Made by a program: the position numbers and the translations under genes. A stretch of 64,000 nucleotides of DNA from Hypholoma sublateritium FD-334 SS-4 (taxonomy: Eukaryota > Basidiomycota > Agaricomycetes > Agaricales > Strophariaceae), in NCBI GenBank assembly GCA_000827495.1, contig KN817531.1, positions 570,444 to 634,443 of the forward strand. Direction: 5' to 3'. Positions 33,411 to 43,918 of this stretch are shown here, in pieces; within the stretch, counting starts at the first letter, position 1, and every line of letters begins with the position of its first letter. The notes under the pieces are model-generated. The model saw nothing but the letters and a program-made list of their open reading frames with translations. It did not search any database and was not told the origin of the DNA.

Positions 33411-34712
33411 ATGTCTCAACCCAGTAATAGATGCAAGGTAATAGGTGATGGCCTACTACAGCCTTGGGAAGAGTTCTGGGTAGTTCATCAATCGCTGTTG
33501 TTGGAACGCGGGTACAAATTGCGGAACAGATATAACCCAGATTGGACACCGTCTTGGTACGGCAAGAAAAAGGTTCAACTTTATAAATATCCTGATGCCC
33601 GCTGTGCGCCAGTAAGTAATTTCATGTCTCACCAGTTTATATAAAATATTTGCCAATGAGGTGCTCAATGTTGCTCCTTGTCAGCCCAAGAAAATATTGG
33701 ATGCTGTCCGTGTCTCTGACGGCAAAAAGGTCACGTTGAAAGTTGTGGATATTGACAGAGATATTCCAATACTACAATACCTGAATTCTCCCTCACTTCT
33801 CGCTGATGAACGAAACCACACCGTTCCAATTCTTGACAAGTTCCCAGTGCCTCACGAAGAACACCTCACGTGGATTGTCATGCCTTTCCTTTTGATGTTC
33901 CAAGCACCTATCCATCCGTTTCGATATGTCAGCGAGATTATTGAGCCTGTCACTCAATTCCTTGAGGTGAGTATCTATGTGGAATGCCGTTAGCTTTTCT
34001 TGATACATCTTTATGCATTAGGGCCTCGAGTTCATGCATGAGCATGGAATAGCCCATCGGTAGGACATTTCAAGCTATTTTAGATTTGCAGCGTAGATCT
34101 AAGAGGTACCTATTACTAGAGACGCCTGTTTCTTCAACCTCATGGTCGACTCGACAAAACTGGTGCCTGATGGAGATGTCTCCTTCAGTGATCAATCGAG
34201 AACTGAAGACCTGAGTCGCCTCTTGACCCCCGTCGCGCGACGTTCTGTGGCACCATTAAGATACTTTTTCATTGACTTCGAAACGGCCGTTCGCTTCTCC
34301 CCGGACGACAAGAATCCACGCTGCGTTGGAAGATTTGGTCAGGAACACGATGCGCCTGAGCTATCTGACACTGTTCCATATAATCCCTTCAAGCTAGATA
34401 TATATCAATTGGGTATGATTTTCCCGCCATTATTCAAGGCAAGTGAGGACTTTCGCAGGCGCTTGCGTATTGACATGACTCTCATGTTAGGCCTACGACG
34501 GGATGGAGTTTTTAGAGCCGTTGCATGAAGCGATGACCTGCGCAAATCCCGACGAGCGCCCGACAGCGGCGGAAGCGAATGCTATGTTTAAGGGCATGAT
34601 TTCTTCATTCACCGATGATGACATGCAAAAAGGGATCTGGGAAAAGCGTACCCCGCTTAAATATCGCCGCAGGGTCGAGAGCCCAAAACCTAAGAGGACT
34701 TTGCGGACCTAG
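33411..34712 (+). CDS. Kinase-like protein, tandem copy 2 (DFE in place of DFG)
   Basis: Close paralogue of the gene at 31686, with the same exon layout and about 85% identity by eye. It shows SDGKKVTLKVVDIDRD, HLTWIVMPFLLMF, MHEHGIAHRDACFFNLMVD, YFFIDFETAVRF, GRFGQEHDAPELS, PYNPFKLDIYQLGMIF and NPDERPTAAEAN. Two differences stand out. The last intron begins with AAG|GCAAGT, a GC-AG intron, where copy 1 has GTGAGT. The protein also stops about 16 residues earlier because ACC-TAG replaces the ACC-CAA of copy 1. All motifs are intact, so I treat it as functional rather than as a pseudogene. Confidence 0.75.
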
Positions 34713-35608
34713 ATATCACGTATCTTTCAATTTCGTTTGAAAATTCAATCTTGACACATTTCTTGTCAAATTTTCTGCCCATAAGATATGAACAGGTTGC
34801 TTTCATTTTAGTCTCTGTAAGTCACTAGTCACTGGTATCACTGCTATATAACTGGAGCAGAGAAATCCTTTACTGTACGGCGCTCTATTACGGCGTCGAT
34901 GGATGCCGGCCGGGGGAGCCCGGTCGGATTTACGGCGGAGCCTGAAAGCACACCGTCGCTCCGGTTGCAGACGGAGTCCCCGGGTCCCGTGCTTGTTCTT
35001 CTCTTCTTACCAGCCTGCCGCTTGTGTCGTGTCTCCTCAGCTTTTGTTCGCCATTGATACACTCGTAATCTGACAAGCTGGTGCTGGTGCTATCTGAACC
35101 ACTCGACTGTAATCCCTGGACCTGCCCCGTCAAAACGTCAAAACCTTCAGCACCGGCTCATGCGCTTACGCTCTGGTCGTTATTTGGTTTTGATCCGCTG
35201 TCCCGTCAGGCCCTTCTGTTCTGTTAGGAAATCTCTGGCAGATTTCTCCTGATCGTGTCATCGCTTTGAACTCTCCCAGGTGAAGTGATGAAATCCCGCA
35301 CACGCCTATTTGTGGTATTGACGCAAATTTAGACAATAAGGGCACTAGCATACCGAAGACGATCCTCCTCACGCGTGCATTCTCGACGGTTCCCAGCAGC
35401 AGGAATACCTTGATGTCCGAGCACTCGATGCAAAATACAAGGCCACGTCTCTAAGGCGGGCCCACGTTTCCGGGGGCGTGTGTCAAAACCTTCAATCGGA
35501 CAAGTACGCGGACTCTTATTAATATCTATATCCGCTTTCTCTGCGCCAGGAACGCGAAGACGGCCAACAAGAAACAGCGGTATTGATGCTGATTTCCGTA
35601 CGGGCGCG
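34713..35608. other. Intergenic with possible gene remnant
   Basis: On the minus strand around 34845-35130 two overlapping frames look coding-like (SGSDSTSTSLSDYECING and TKAEETRHKRQAGKKRR), as if one exon was disrupted. No start, domain or partner exons were found, so this may be a remnant. Confidence 0.25.
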
Positions 35609-35614
35609 TATAAA
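35609..35614 (+). promoter_or_regulatory. TATA box of the secreted-protein gene
   Basis: TATAAA lies 55 bp upstream of the ATG at 35669, at a spacing that fits a fungal core promoter. Confidence 0.5.
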
Positions 35615-35668
35615 GGCTGCTTCACCCGAGGGATATGGGACAAGGGACCCCGCTACCCACTCTCTGCT

Positions 35669-36873
35669 ATGAAGTTCGCCGCTCAACTTACGTGGATCGC
35701 CTGTCTCGTAGGCCTTGCGCACGCAGGTTAGATAGCTCCCTTTTCTGGTGACGGTGGCTGATAGTTTCGTTCTTCAGCGTCTATATCACCGAACGGCCTC
35801 CCAGCAGGTTTTAAGCCCCCTACCCGTGCACCCAGGAACCGCACCGACTTCAAAACCATCTTCTCTAATATCACAAAGAAAGCGGCCGCCTCGCCGAGAT
35901 CTGCCCAAATCATCTCCTCCCGGGATACGATTCCCGCTCCCCAGTTCTTCCAGTTGACCTTCGGGCCAATCAATGGCGCGAACAACGCCGACGGGGTAAG
36001 CGCACATCATGCACTCGGCCTACATAATTGCTGATATCCTTGTCTGCGTCTTAGTATATGGGCTTCACGTCCCTGCAGTCTTACGACCCGAGCGCCTGCG
36101 CGGAGGCGTGCAACACGCGGGGATTCGACTCAAATGGCCCTTGCATCTTCTTCAATATCTGGACTGCCGTCGTCAACGGCACCGCAACTCAGTTTGTGTG
36201 CAGTATGGTGAGCGCCCATCTCGAAAATTACCCATGCGTACTTTTCTCATATCCACCGAAGTACGACACGGTCACCGACGCGTCTACCGCGACGAACACA
36301 GGCCAAGGCACACTGCAGGTCACCAACTCGCGCGGGTACAGCCGCGTCAGCGCGGTGCAGGACGGCTCGTTCCAGGACTTCACGTGCGTGGTCACCGTGA
36401 GCAACGGCTGCCCGTTCGTGCCCAGCGCCTTCTGGACACGCGTGTTCACGGCAGGCGACGATTTCATCCTCGTGAACAACTTCCCCGCGCACAGCGGGAC
36501 ATCGTCCGCACTGTTCTTCTTCGACTCCGACGAGGCGGTCGACGGGCAGACGGACGTGCCGTCGACGCTCACGTATACACCGAAGCTGAAGGTCGTTCCC
36601 GGCGCGCAGTATGTACTCTCCTTCTTCTTCACGCCGAACAGCTTCGGGCCAACGAGTGGCTCGGATACGTTGTTCTCTGTGTTGTGGAACGGGGCAGATG
36701 TGCTGGACGTCAAGGAGCCCGCGAACTCGGACATCTCGCAGAGCCTGACGTTCCTGAATGGCCAGGTGGTGGTCACGGCCACGGGGAACGACACACTCGT
36801 GTTCCAAAATGGAGCGGCAGACCCGCATCAGCTGTACCTCGATGACATCGCGCTATTCGCGAAGTGGTTCTAG
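35669..36873 (+). CDS. Secreted protein with apple/PAN-like and beta-sandwich-like parts
   Basis: About 345 residues in four exons. A signal peptide (MKFAAQLTWIACLVGLAHA) is followed by a basic proline-rich stretch (ASISPNGLPAGFKPPTRAP). Next is a domain with paired cysteines in DPSACAEACNTRGFDSNGPCIFFNIW and QFVCSM, which resembles the apple/PAN folds seen in fungal secreted proteins. The C-terminal 200 residues (VQDGSFQDFTC through YLDDIALFAKWF) have the alternating pattern and final DDI-x3-F of carbohydrate-binding-like beta-sandwiches (CBM_4_9-like). No GPI or transmembrane tail is seen, so it is probably released to the wall or medium. The exact function is unknown. Third codon positions are strongly C/G biased, like those of the CRH gene, suggesting high expression. 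Confidence 0.75.
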
Positions 36874-36960
36874 GGGGTTTATTCCACATTCGTTCATTAG
36901 TTTCGTTATTTACTATTTATTGAGATTACGCAGATTAATAAGTAGCTTTTAATGATTGTA

Positions 36961-37587
36961 CTAAGTGCTTACAATTGGCTGTTGTATAGGTTCCGAATCC
37001 ATTATTTGCTCTGCAGGATGAAGCCGTTCTGGTACGACCTTGAACACGAATGTCCACTTCTCCAGGCCGGTCTCCAGCTCATTTGCACCCCATGCGAGCT
37101 GCAGTGTCTTCCCGTACTCCCAGGTCTTCCGCGCTTAGGTATCACATAGGGTCAATATATGTGGTCTGACTGTACTTCTTTTCAACGTACTTCCGGTGAG
37201 AGCATATCCCTTTCCTTGTACTTCGACTTTGGGAGGAAGTGAGGTGAATATATGCGCATATACGAGGTTCTCGATCACTTTCTGAAGTAGACGTCAGCTT
37301 CAGCGTGCGATGAAAACGCGCAGCCTCACCGTGATCTCATATTGCGACAGATAGAAAGTCGGTATCTCTGCAGATACGTTATTCTGGCTGCCCGAGTATT
37401 GGGCTGAGATATCATCCGTTGGTAGACCCCTGAAGATATCGACCACTTACAAGGCGCCTTTGACGGTGACCATGATGACATGGCCCGCGGAGTCACCGGT
37501 GGTTGACGTGTGCTCTGAGTGGAGATTCGGATGCGGGAAGAAGAGTAAAATTGGCTTGTTGAGTGGGATGTAATAGTTGTGGGCCAT
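36961..37587 (-). CDS. Small unrecognised protein with a candidate 21-nt intron
   Basis: About 150 residues in four exons from ATG 37587 (MAHNYYIPLNKPILLFFPHP) to TAG 36961-36963. It continues HVIMVTVKGAL, then GLPTDDISAQYSGSQNN, EIPTFYLSQYEI, KVIENLVYAHIFTSLPP, VQGKGYALTG and LQLAWGANELETGLEKWTF. The first junction is odd. Only removal of the 21-nt GTAAGT...TTCAG stretch at 37430-37450 keeps the frame; reading through meets TAA at once. Alternatives are a nonsense mutation or a frameshift elsewhere. The protein is soluble, with no signal peptide and no recognised domain. Confidence 0.55.
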
Positions 37588-37793
37588 GGCAGTGGTGAAA
37601 GAGCGGCCACTACACGCACACTGGCAGTAAATTACTAATGCCATAATAATCCGGAAAAGGGAATCTGCCTTCCCAAATGCGTTACCCCCTAAATAGAGGC
37701 TAGAATTTGATTTTGCCCAACACGATACAAGAGCTTACAATTTTCTAATTCTACGAGCCTTGTACTTTCTACATTATACTTATAGTAATACAG

Positions 37794-39089
37794 TTACTTG
37801 AAGCCGATAGAGCCCCAGCCGGTCCAGCTAGCATCACATACGCGGAAGGGCGAGGTCTTGCCGATGTCCTGCAACTGCTGGATCTCCTCGCTGGTGAGCT
37901 CGACGACCTTCAAGTTAGCTGATATGATTCATACAGATTAATCAGCAGATATACGAAGGGAATCTCAATAGGACTTACTGGCGATACGCGTGTTAGTGAC
38001 AGATTTAGGAATGACTGAGGAAGATGAGTGATTGAGGTCAGATCGGGCAGGGTATATGTTAAGTGCATTTTTGCATACCAGTGACGCCAGGCTTGTTCGC
38101 CTGCAGCGAGATGAGGATGTTCGAAGGCTCGACTTTGTATTTCTCCGCGAGCGTCGTTACGACAGGGTTAGCCAGTAGGGGCGAGTTGTTCGAACCCAAG
38201 GGCGAGTATGCAGTCACGATGATACCCTTCGACCTGCAGAATTCGATGATATCTTCTTGTGGGCAAGATCTATAATGGCGAGATAAATATATGCGCTGGG
38301 AAATATCGGGGAGTAACTTACGGGTGGGACTCGATTTGGTTGGTCGCGGGAATGACCTCTGAGTTGGCAAGCAGGCGCTCGAGGTATTCCGGGACCATGT
38401 TGGATACCCCTATATGCCGAGAACAATTTAAAACTTTGCCAGCTCAGATGGACGTGGCGGATTGTGCTGACCTATTGCCCGGACCTTTTCAGGCTGCGCT
38501 TTGTGGAGCTTAACCATGGATTTCCAGGTATCGAGCCAGTCGATCTGGAAGGGCAAGAAATAAAACAGATTTAATGGCCATCATCAGATACAACAAAAAT
38601 GCGCCGTACCGATTTTGCGGCTCCAGAATAATCCTCCAACATAGGAGCGGGCCAGTGCATGAGCCCTAGAAAGATCGCATTAGCTGATCGCAGATCGGAG
38701 ATAAATAGCACAGTAAACGCACAAAGATCGAGGTAATCGGTGTCCAACTGCTTCAGCGAGTACGCAAGCGCCGCTTCAACGCGCGTGTGGTCGTTGTTCG
38801 CAAGCTTCGTGGTGAGGAAGAACGACTCGCGGGGCACGCCAGACGCCTTGATACCCTTTCCGACCTCAGCCTCATTCGCGTACGCGGTCGCGGTGTCGAT
38901 GTGCTTGTACCCGTTCTTGAGCGCGAACTCGACAGCGAGCTCGACTTCGCCGGGCGCGGACTTCCACGTCCCTGCAATCTGATAGTCAGGCTGCTGATTT
39001 CAATGATGTCACGACGGAGGCAACGCACCGAGCCCGAGCACGGGCATCTCCGCGCCGGTGTTGAGCTTGACGGTCTGCTGAATTGGCAT
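37794..39089 (-). CDS. Aldo-keto reductase
   Basis: NADPH-dependent carbonyl reductase of the AKR superfamily, cytosolic, of about 290 residues in eight or so exons. It starts [21 protein letters not shown], the usual first strands. The catalytic tetrad is visible: D and Y in [16 protein letters not shown] in [11 protein letters not shown] and H in LMHWPAPM. Later exons give [36 protein letters not shown] and [12 protein letters not shown], the NADP-binding K-S-x-T-x3-R motif. A TATATAA box lies about 75 bp upstream (39163-39169, minus strand). It is close to yeast Gcy1/Ypr1-type reductases in layout. The substrate cannot be inferred. Confidence 0.85.
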
Positions 39090-39162
39090 TGCGTACTGAG
39101 GTTGTGTTGGGGTAATAAAGATACGGGGAGGTGATGGACGAAGAGATAACGCGTGGCCTGCG

Positions 39163-39169
39163 TTATATA
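39163..39169 (-). promoter_or_regulatory. TATA box of the aldo-keto reductase gene
   Basis: TATATAA on the minus strand, about 75 bp before the start codon at 39089. Confidence 0.45.
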
Positions 39170-39521
39170 GCAGGCAGAGGGCGGGCCGTGCGCTGCTGGC
39201 GGACGCGATGGCGAAAGCCGTTCCGGCCAAGTTATCACACGCTCCATCCAAGCTCCAACACCGGCTGCCTTTTTCGTCGTGGTTTGCGATCCTCATTGGA
39301 GTGCGGGGGATTTTCGGTAATATGACCGGTCCGCGTAAAGCTGCGTGAGGGCTTTATGAATCTGGTTATCGAAACGAAGATAAGGACATCAAGCATAAGC
39401 TCAGCGCTGACTTACTTGCAGCTATTTTTATTTATACGTTGGCATAAATGTCAAGAGAATATATTCACGACGATGATATGGCCTCGAAATCAAAGATCTT
39501 GTGATTCTGTCCGTAGAAATA

Positions 39522-40874
39522 TTAAGAAAGTAAATCACATCGGAGATGACTTTTGACGCAGGGGACGCAGGTCTTGAGACGAGAACTTTGGTCTCTTTTC
39601 GATATGAAACAGTCACGACTTTGGGGATGCAATCTGGTTATGAGCTGGCACCGAGCGCACTAGAGGCGATTATGTTTTAATAGAATCAACAGGAAACATC
39701 TGAATGCGACGCACTTTAGGGTCATTACGCACATGTAGCTTTGGATCGAATTTATTCGCTCTTCTTTCCTTCGCGAAACCTATACCACCGGACTTTTTGA
39801 TGGATCTGTGCGGTCGAAGTTGCATACCGGCGGCTTCAAGGTCGTCCTCACGTTCTGAGGCGCTTTGGCTGAGTTGTTCATCGGGTTCCGGGGGCGGAGA
39901 GGTATGTTCGAGCTTGGTGTGGGCTGTCAACCTTGTGTTCCGCTTCTTCTCGCCCTGTGGTGGATATTCGGCCTTGAGTCTGGCGTGAGCGGCAACCCAT
40001 CCAAATACGCTACTATTTTTCCCATCCGCCTCGGGCTCGGGCTTCAGTTTAGAGAGATGTGTCGATTGTACATCCTGCTTTGTTTCCTGCTCGGAAGGAT
40101 GTACGTGCGTGGCCTCCAAGGGACGGGCGTTCGACGGTATGATATTATCTGTATTTTCTTCCCTTTCCACGTCGCTTGTATATTCTTCACTATCGGTGTC
40201 GTCTAAAATTATGGGAGCTGCCGAAGATCCAAGTGTTGGAAGTAGAGTGGTCCTTGTCAATTCCGATTTTTCTGCATATGTAAAATCTCCGGGATCGATT
40301 TTTGATAACGGTGAAGGTTCGTTGTTCGGCTGATGAGTACGGGGCGCCGGAGGTAAAATACCGGCCCTTGCATGGCCCGCTCCGCTAGTACACCCGCGTT
40401 CTACAGGCGCCCGCAATATCTTTGGGGCTCCTGGATCAATATCACTGTTGCTGAAACCAGGAGGTTGAGGTTTTCTCTTTCCGGTAGATATTTTGACGTT
40501 AGTCGACAGCCATGCGAAATTGGCTTTGCATTCCTCCAGAACGCTAGCAGGAACCCATTTCAAGCCTTCGAGACCCAGCTGCCAGTCGAAGGTCGGGTTC
40601 TTCGTCCAGTGGAGAGTGACATCCTGTTGGATAGCATGTACCGCAATAGTAGACATATTTCCCTGCAGAAATCATCAGAGGCTGCGTATGATTTTATCGG
40701 GAGGATCGGCGATGCTATTTCACCTACTAAAGCTTGAATAATCTCTGCGATGTATTCCTTTTCCCGTCCTGTCTCGATGTCGAACGATTCTGTGGATCTT
40801 TGCAGAACAAAGCCGACCTCCCAAATGGCTCGCTCGAAGTTGCTCTGGATATAATGCGCGGAAACTTGGGCCAT
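39522..40874 (-). CDS. Unrecognised tandem-family protein, copy A
   Basis: Three exons, about 410 residues. Exon 1 starts MAQVSAHYIQSNFERAIWEVG and ends IIQAL. Exon 2 begins with the shared core (DVTLHWTKNPTFDWQLGLEGL, VLEECKANFAWLSTNVK, STGK). A long acidic and serine-rich linker follows, and the exon ends FDPKLHVRNDPK. Exon 3 lies beyond an apparent stop and is joined by GTGCGT...CTCTAG. It encodes a six-cysteine end, CARC-x11-DCF-x12-C-x2-C-x6-C, finishing HLRCDLLS. The spacing resembles a stretched Zn2Cys6 cluster. With an N-terminal core of unknown function and a C-terminal cysteine cluster it could be a nuclear DNA-binding protein, but that is inference. Paralogues follow at 41395 and 42878. 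Confidence 0.6.
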
Positions 40875-41394
40875 GGTAAGGAAGATGAGTGTTCAACGGA
40901 TGAACGAAAACGTATGCGCTGGATAGTACACGCGTATAGTGTAGGCGGAACACCCTTGGGAAAATCCCGATAAAAATCCATCTGCTAGCGTTGCCTATTG
41001 CCTGTGTGGCGGGTTCCTTGCTTTTTTATCTGACAGCTTCGCGTGTATCGAGAACGTATCTTCCTTCCAGAATTGTCTGGCGCCGGCAAACCCCAGAGAT
41101 ATAAACAGTCCAGTGCGACCGTTTGAACTATATAAGATGGTCTGTCTGTCTTGGTTTACGAACCTCATTGAAGTGCGGTGGGATACTCGAGAACACAGTC
41201 GGTCAGCGTGAGCGTCACTGAAGCTGATTATGGGAGCTGAAATAAATAAATTTTTGAGAACAACAATATACCATTGAAGGACTGCTGCTGAGTGAGCGCT
41301 GACTCCAGATTTTTTTTATATCCTGAGAGGGATACCAGTAAATCACATATGCGCCGTATAGGAATATGAAATGAGTTCCGATTGAAAGGTTTTG
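40875..41394. other. Spacer between copies A and B
   Basis: No gene seen. It probably holds the promoter of copy A and the 3' end of copy B. Confidence 0.35.
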
Positions 41395-42533
41395 CTAGTC
41401 GACCCTTCTGAGATAGAGAGTGCATCGGAGATGACTGCTGTAGCAAGAATTACAGGTCTTCCTCGTCCGAGAACTTTGGCTTATCGACGTAAAGCAGTCC
41501 CGACCTTTGGGATAAAGGCTATTTGTACATGAGCACCGAGCGCACTGCAGGTATATTTATATTTTCAATAATATAATCAGCGGACAATATATGCAAATTT
41601 CGACTCACTTTAGGAGTAATACGTTCATGCAGCTTTGGATCGAATATCAGAAGTTTCCTCTTTCTCAATGGTTTCACCGCAGTCGACTTGGGAGGATGGG
41701 CTACATTTCTTTCATATCTTGCCTTAGCTCCAATGATATTTTTGACATGCTTGGAATGATTTCGAGGAGTCCATTGCGAGGCATCGCTTTCGGAATCTCC
41801 TTCCCGTTCCATGTCGCTTGCGAGCTCATCCTGTTCGTCGTCGCTATCGCTTAGAAGTATAGGGGCATCTATAGATCTACCGAATGGCTGTGGATGGGAC
41901 TTCCTACTTGAAAATACTTTATCTTCGTGTTCCACCTTGACCTAAAAAAAAGCATTTCCGGTTCAATCGAGTAGGAATTTTGGGTGAAATACGACGTACA
42001 TTTGCATTTTGGCCGCCGAGTCTCTCATAATCGCCATATGATGAGGTCACATTTTTCCTCGGCGGTCCGAATTTGCTGAATCCAGGAGAATCGATGTCGC
42101 CTTTGCCGGTGGAGACTCTGACATTGGCCGAAAACCATGCGAAATTAGCCTTGCATTCCGCCAGTACTCGAGGGGGAATCCATCGGAGATTTTCAAGATT
42201 TTGTTGCCAGTCGAAGGTCGGGTTTCTGGTCCAGTGGAGAGTGGTATCCTGTTTGATAGCTTCCCTCGCAATCGTCATCACCTTCTTCTAAATAGCCATT
42301 GAAAAGATCGATCAGACGGAAGGATGGAATTTGGGAGAGGATACATGTTGGCAGCCTACCAGCACTTGTATGATATCTTCTACATTCTCTCCTCTCTGAG
42401 CTCCGAATCCAGAAAGCCCAGCTGACTTCTGTAGAACGAAGCCGACCTCCCAGACGGCTTGTTCGAACCTACGTTGAACAGTTTGTGTAGCAATCTTTGC
42501 GGCGATCAAGAGAGAGTTTGGCTTTTGTGGCAT
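41395..42533 (-). CDS. Unrecognised tandem-family protein, copy B
   Basis: Four exons, about 310 residues. The core matches copy A: RRFEQAVWEVGFVLQKSAG in exon 1, then TLHWTRNPTFDWQQNLENL, LAECKANFAWFSANV and STGK in exon 2. A shorter acidic linker (SDSDDEQDELASDMERE) and a lysine-rich patch (KPLRKRKLLIFDPKLHE) follow. Reading through the last donor gives an apparent end at 41519. Splicing GTGAGT...CTGCAG instead adds the cysteine cluster CARC-x11-DCF-x12-C-x2-C-x6-C and a stop at 41395. That the same hidden last exon exists in copies A and C supports this model. Confidence 0.6.
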
Positions 42534-42877
42534 TTTTTAGACAACCAATACAGTGAAATTTGCAGCCTCCGTGGATCTTAGTGGTAAGATGGAGGTGACA
42601 TCAATAAGACTATCAGTCAACTATCAGTTCAGTTTGAGTTCAGTCGTACACACAGTGTGAGTTTAGTTGTACACATGTACTAGGCCGGGAAACTCCGACG
42701 CTCTGAAAATCACACGCAGTTATAACTTATAAAAAGGCGCGAGTCCAAAAAGATATGCAGTATGTAGTTACACGTTCAGTTTGTCAAGTAATGGCGATTC
42801 TGGGACAAGATTGATGATTCGCGAGCACAACAATGATGTGTATTCAGCCTGCCCCCGCCCAGGGCCCGCCTAGTCCT
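42534..42877. other. Spacer between copies B and C
   Basis: No gene seen. GTTCAGTTTGAGTTCAGTCGTACACACAGTGTGAGTTTAG (42629-42668) contains short imperfect repeats of GTTCAGT/GAGTTCAGT/GAGTTTAGT. The promoter of copy B is expected here. Confidence 0.35.
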
Positions 42878-43918
42878 TCAGTGTTCGTCTTCAAGAGACT
42901 CAGGTGGGGAAGGTGCGGATTCCCTGACAGAGGTTGCCCTCGCCTTTCTTTTTGGTCTCTTCTCCTGCTCACTCTCGCTATTCGTGGATGCAACAACCTT
43001 CCTCTTCCTTTTCTGGGCCTCGTCGTCGGACGCGACGAGCATCACGTCATCCACGGCCTCCTTGGTACATCTTGTGTGGTTCAAGATACAGCGAAAGCAA
43101 CTGCTGGCCGCATGCGACACGGCCTTCTTGCGGAAGCAATCGTACCCTTGGGGGACTCTGGCTCTGGGTTGGCATTCAATGCACTGGGAGAAAAGAATGG
43201 TTTAGAAATGGGCTGCAACGACGGTTCGTAAAGAATAGAAATCTGCCTTGGGATTGTTGCGCACATGCAGCTTCGCATTGAAAAGGGGAGTTGCTGGCGG
43301 CGTCGTGCCACCGATGCTAGTTATTATTACGGGTTTTTTGATGGTCATTACGGGCTTGACTGGCGTACGGGCGTTCTTCTCCTTCGCGTTGTGGCCGCCA
43401 TCCTTAGCAATCGCAAGCCCGTCGTCATCTTCTTCTAGTTTCACGGGTTTTCCCAAGCCAGGGGGCCCTAGGCCTGGAGGCCGAGCACAACTTTTACCCG
43501 CGGACGTCTCTATGTTGACGACGAACCAGGCAAAATTGGCCTTGCACTGGCTAGCTAGGCCGCTGGGTACCCACTCCAAGCACTCGAGGTGGGACTGCCA
43601 GTCGAATATCGGATTGTTCTTCCAGCGAAGAGTTACATCCTTTTCAGAGGCTTCGTCCGCGACGGCGATGATATTTTTCTGTACATCCAGTTAGCTCTAA
43701 AGTATCGTCTCGCGAGAGAGGGTGTACGAAATGTGAGACAGGCGTATTGTATTGGAGAGACTCACCAGTGCTTGTCTGATTCTAGCGACATATTCTTTCT
43801 GCTTTGTACCTCCGGGTGCCGGGTCGTCGGCGCATTTCTGCAGGACGAAGCTAACTTCCCAGACTGCTTGTTCGAATTTATGTTGAATCTGTGTAGATTC
43901 CAATGCGCTGAGAGGCAT
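42878..43918 (-). CDS. Unrecognised tandem-family protein, copy C
   Basis: Three exons, about 260 residues. Exon 1 (MPLSALEST, then KFEQAVWEVSFVLQK) and exon 2 (DVTLRWKNNPIFDWQSHLECL, LASQCKANFAWFVVNIETSAGK, LFNAKLHVRNNPK) match copies A and B. The last intron appears to start with GC (AAG|GCAGAT) and end CCCAG. Exon 3 gives CIEC-x10-DCF-x11-C-x2-C-x6-C (ending NHTRC). A lysine/arginine-rich acidic tail with two basic patches (EAQKRKRKVV, EKRPKRKARA) follows, typical of nuclear localisation signals. An in-frame ATG nine codons upstream (43945) is possible. This copy has the longest tail after the cysteines. Confidence 0.6.
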
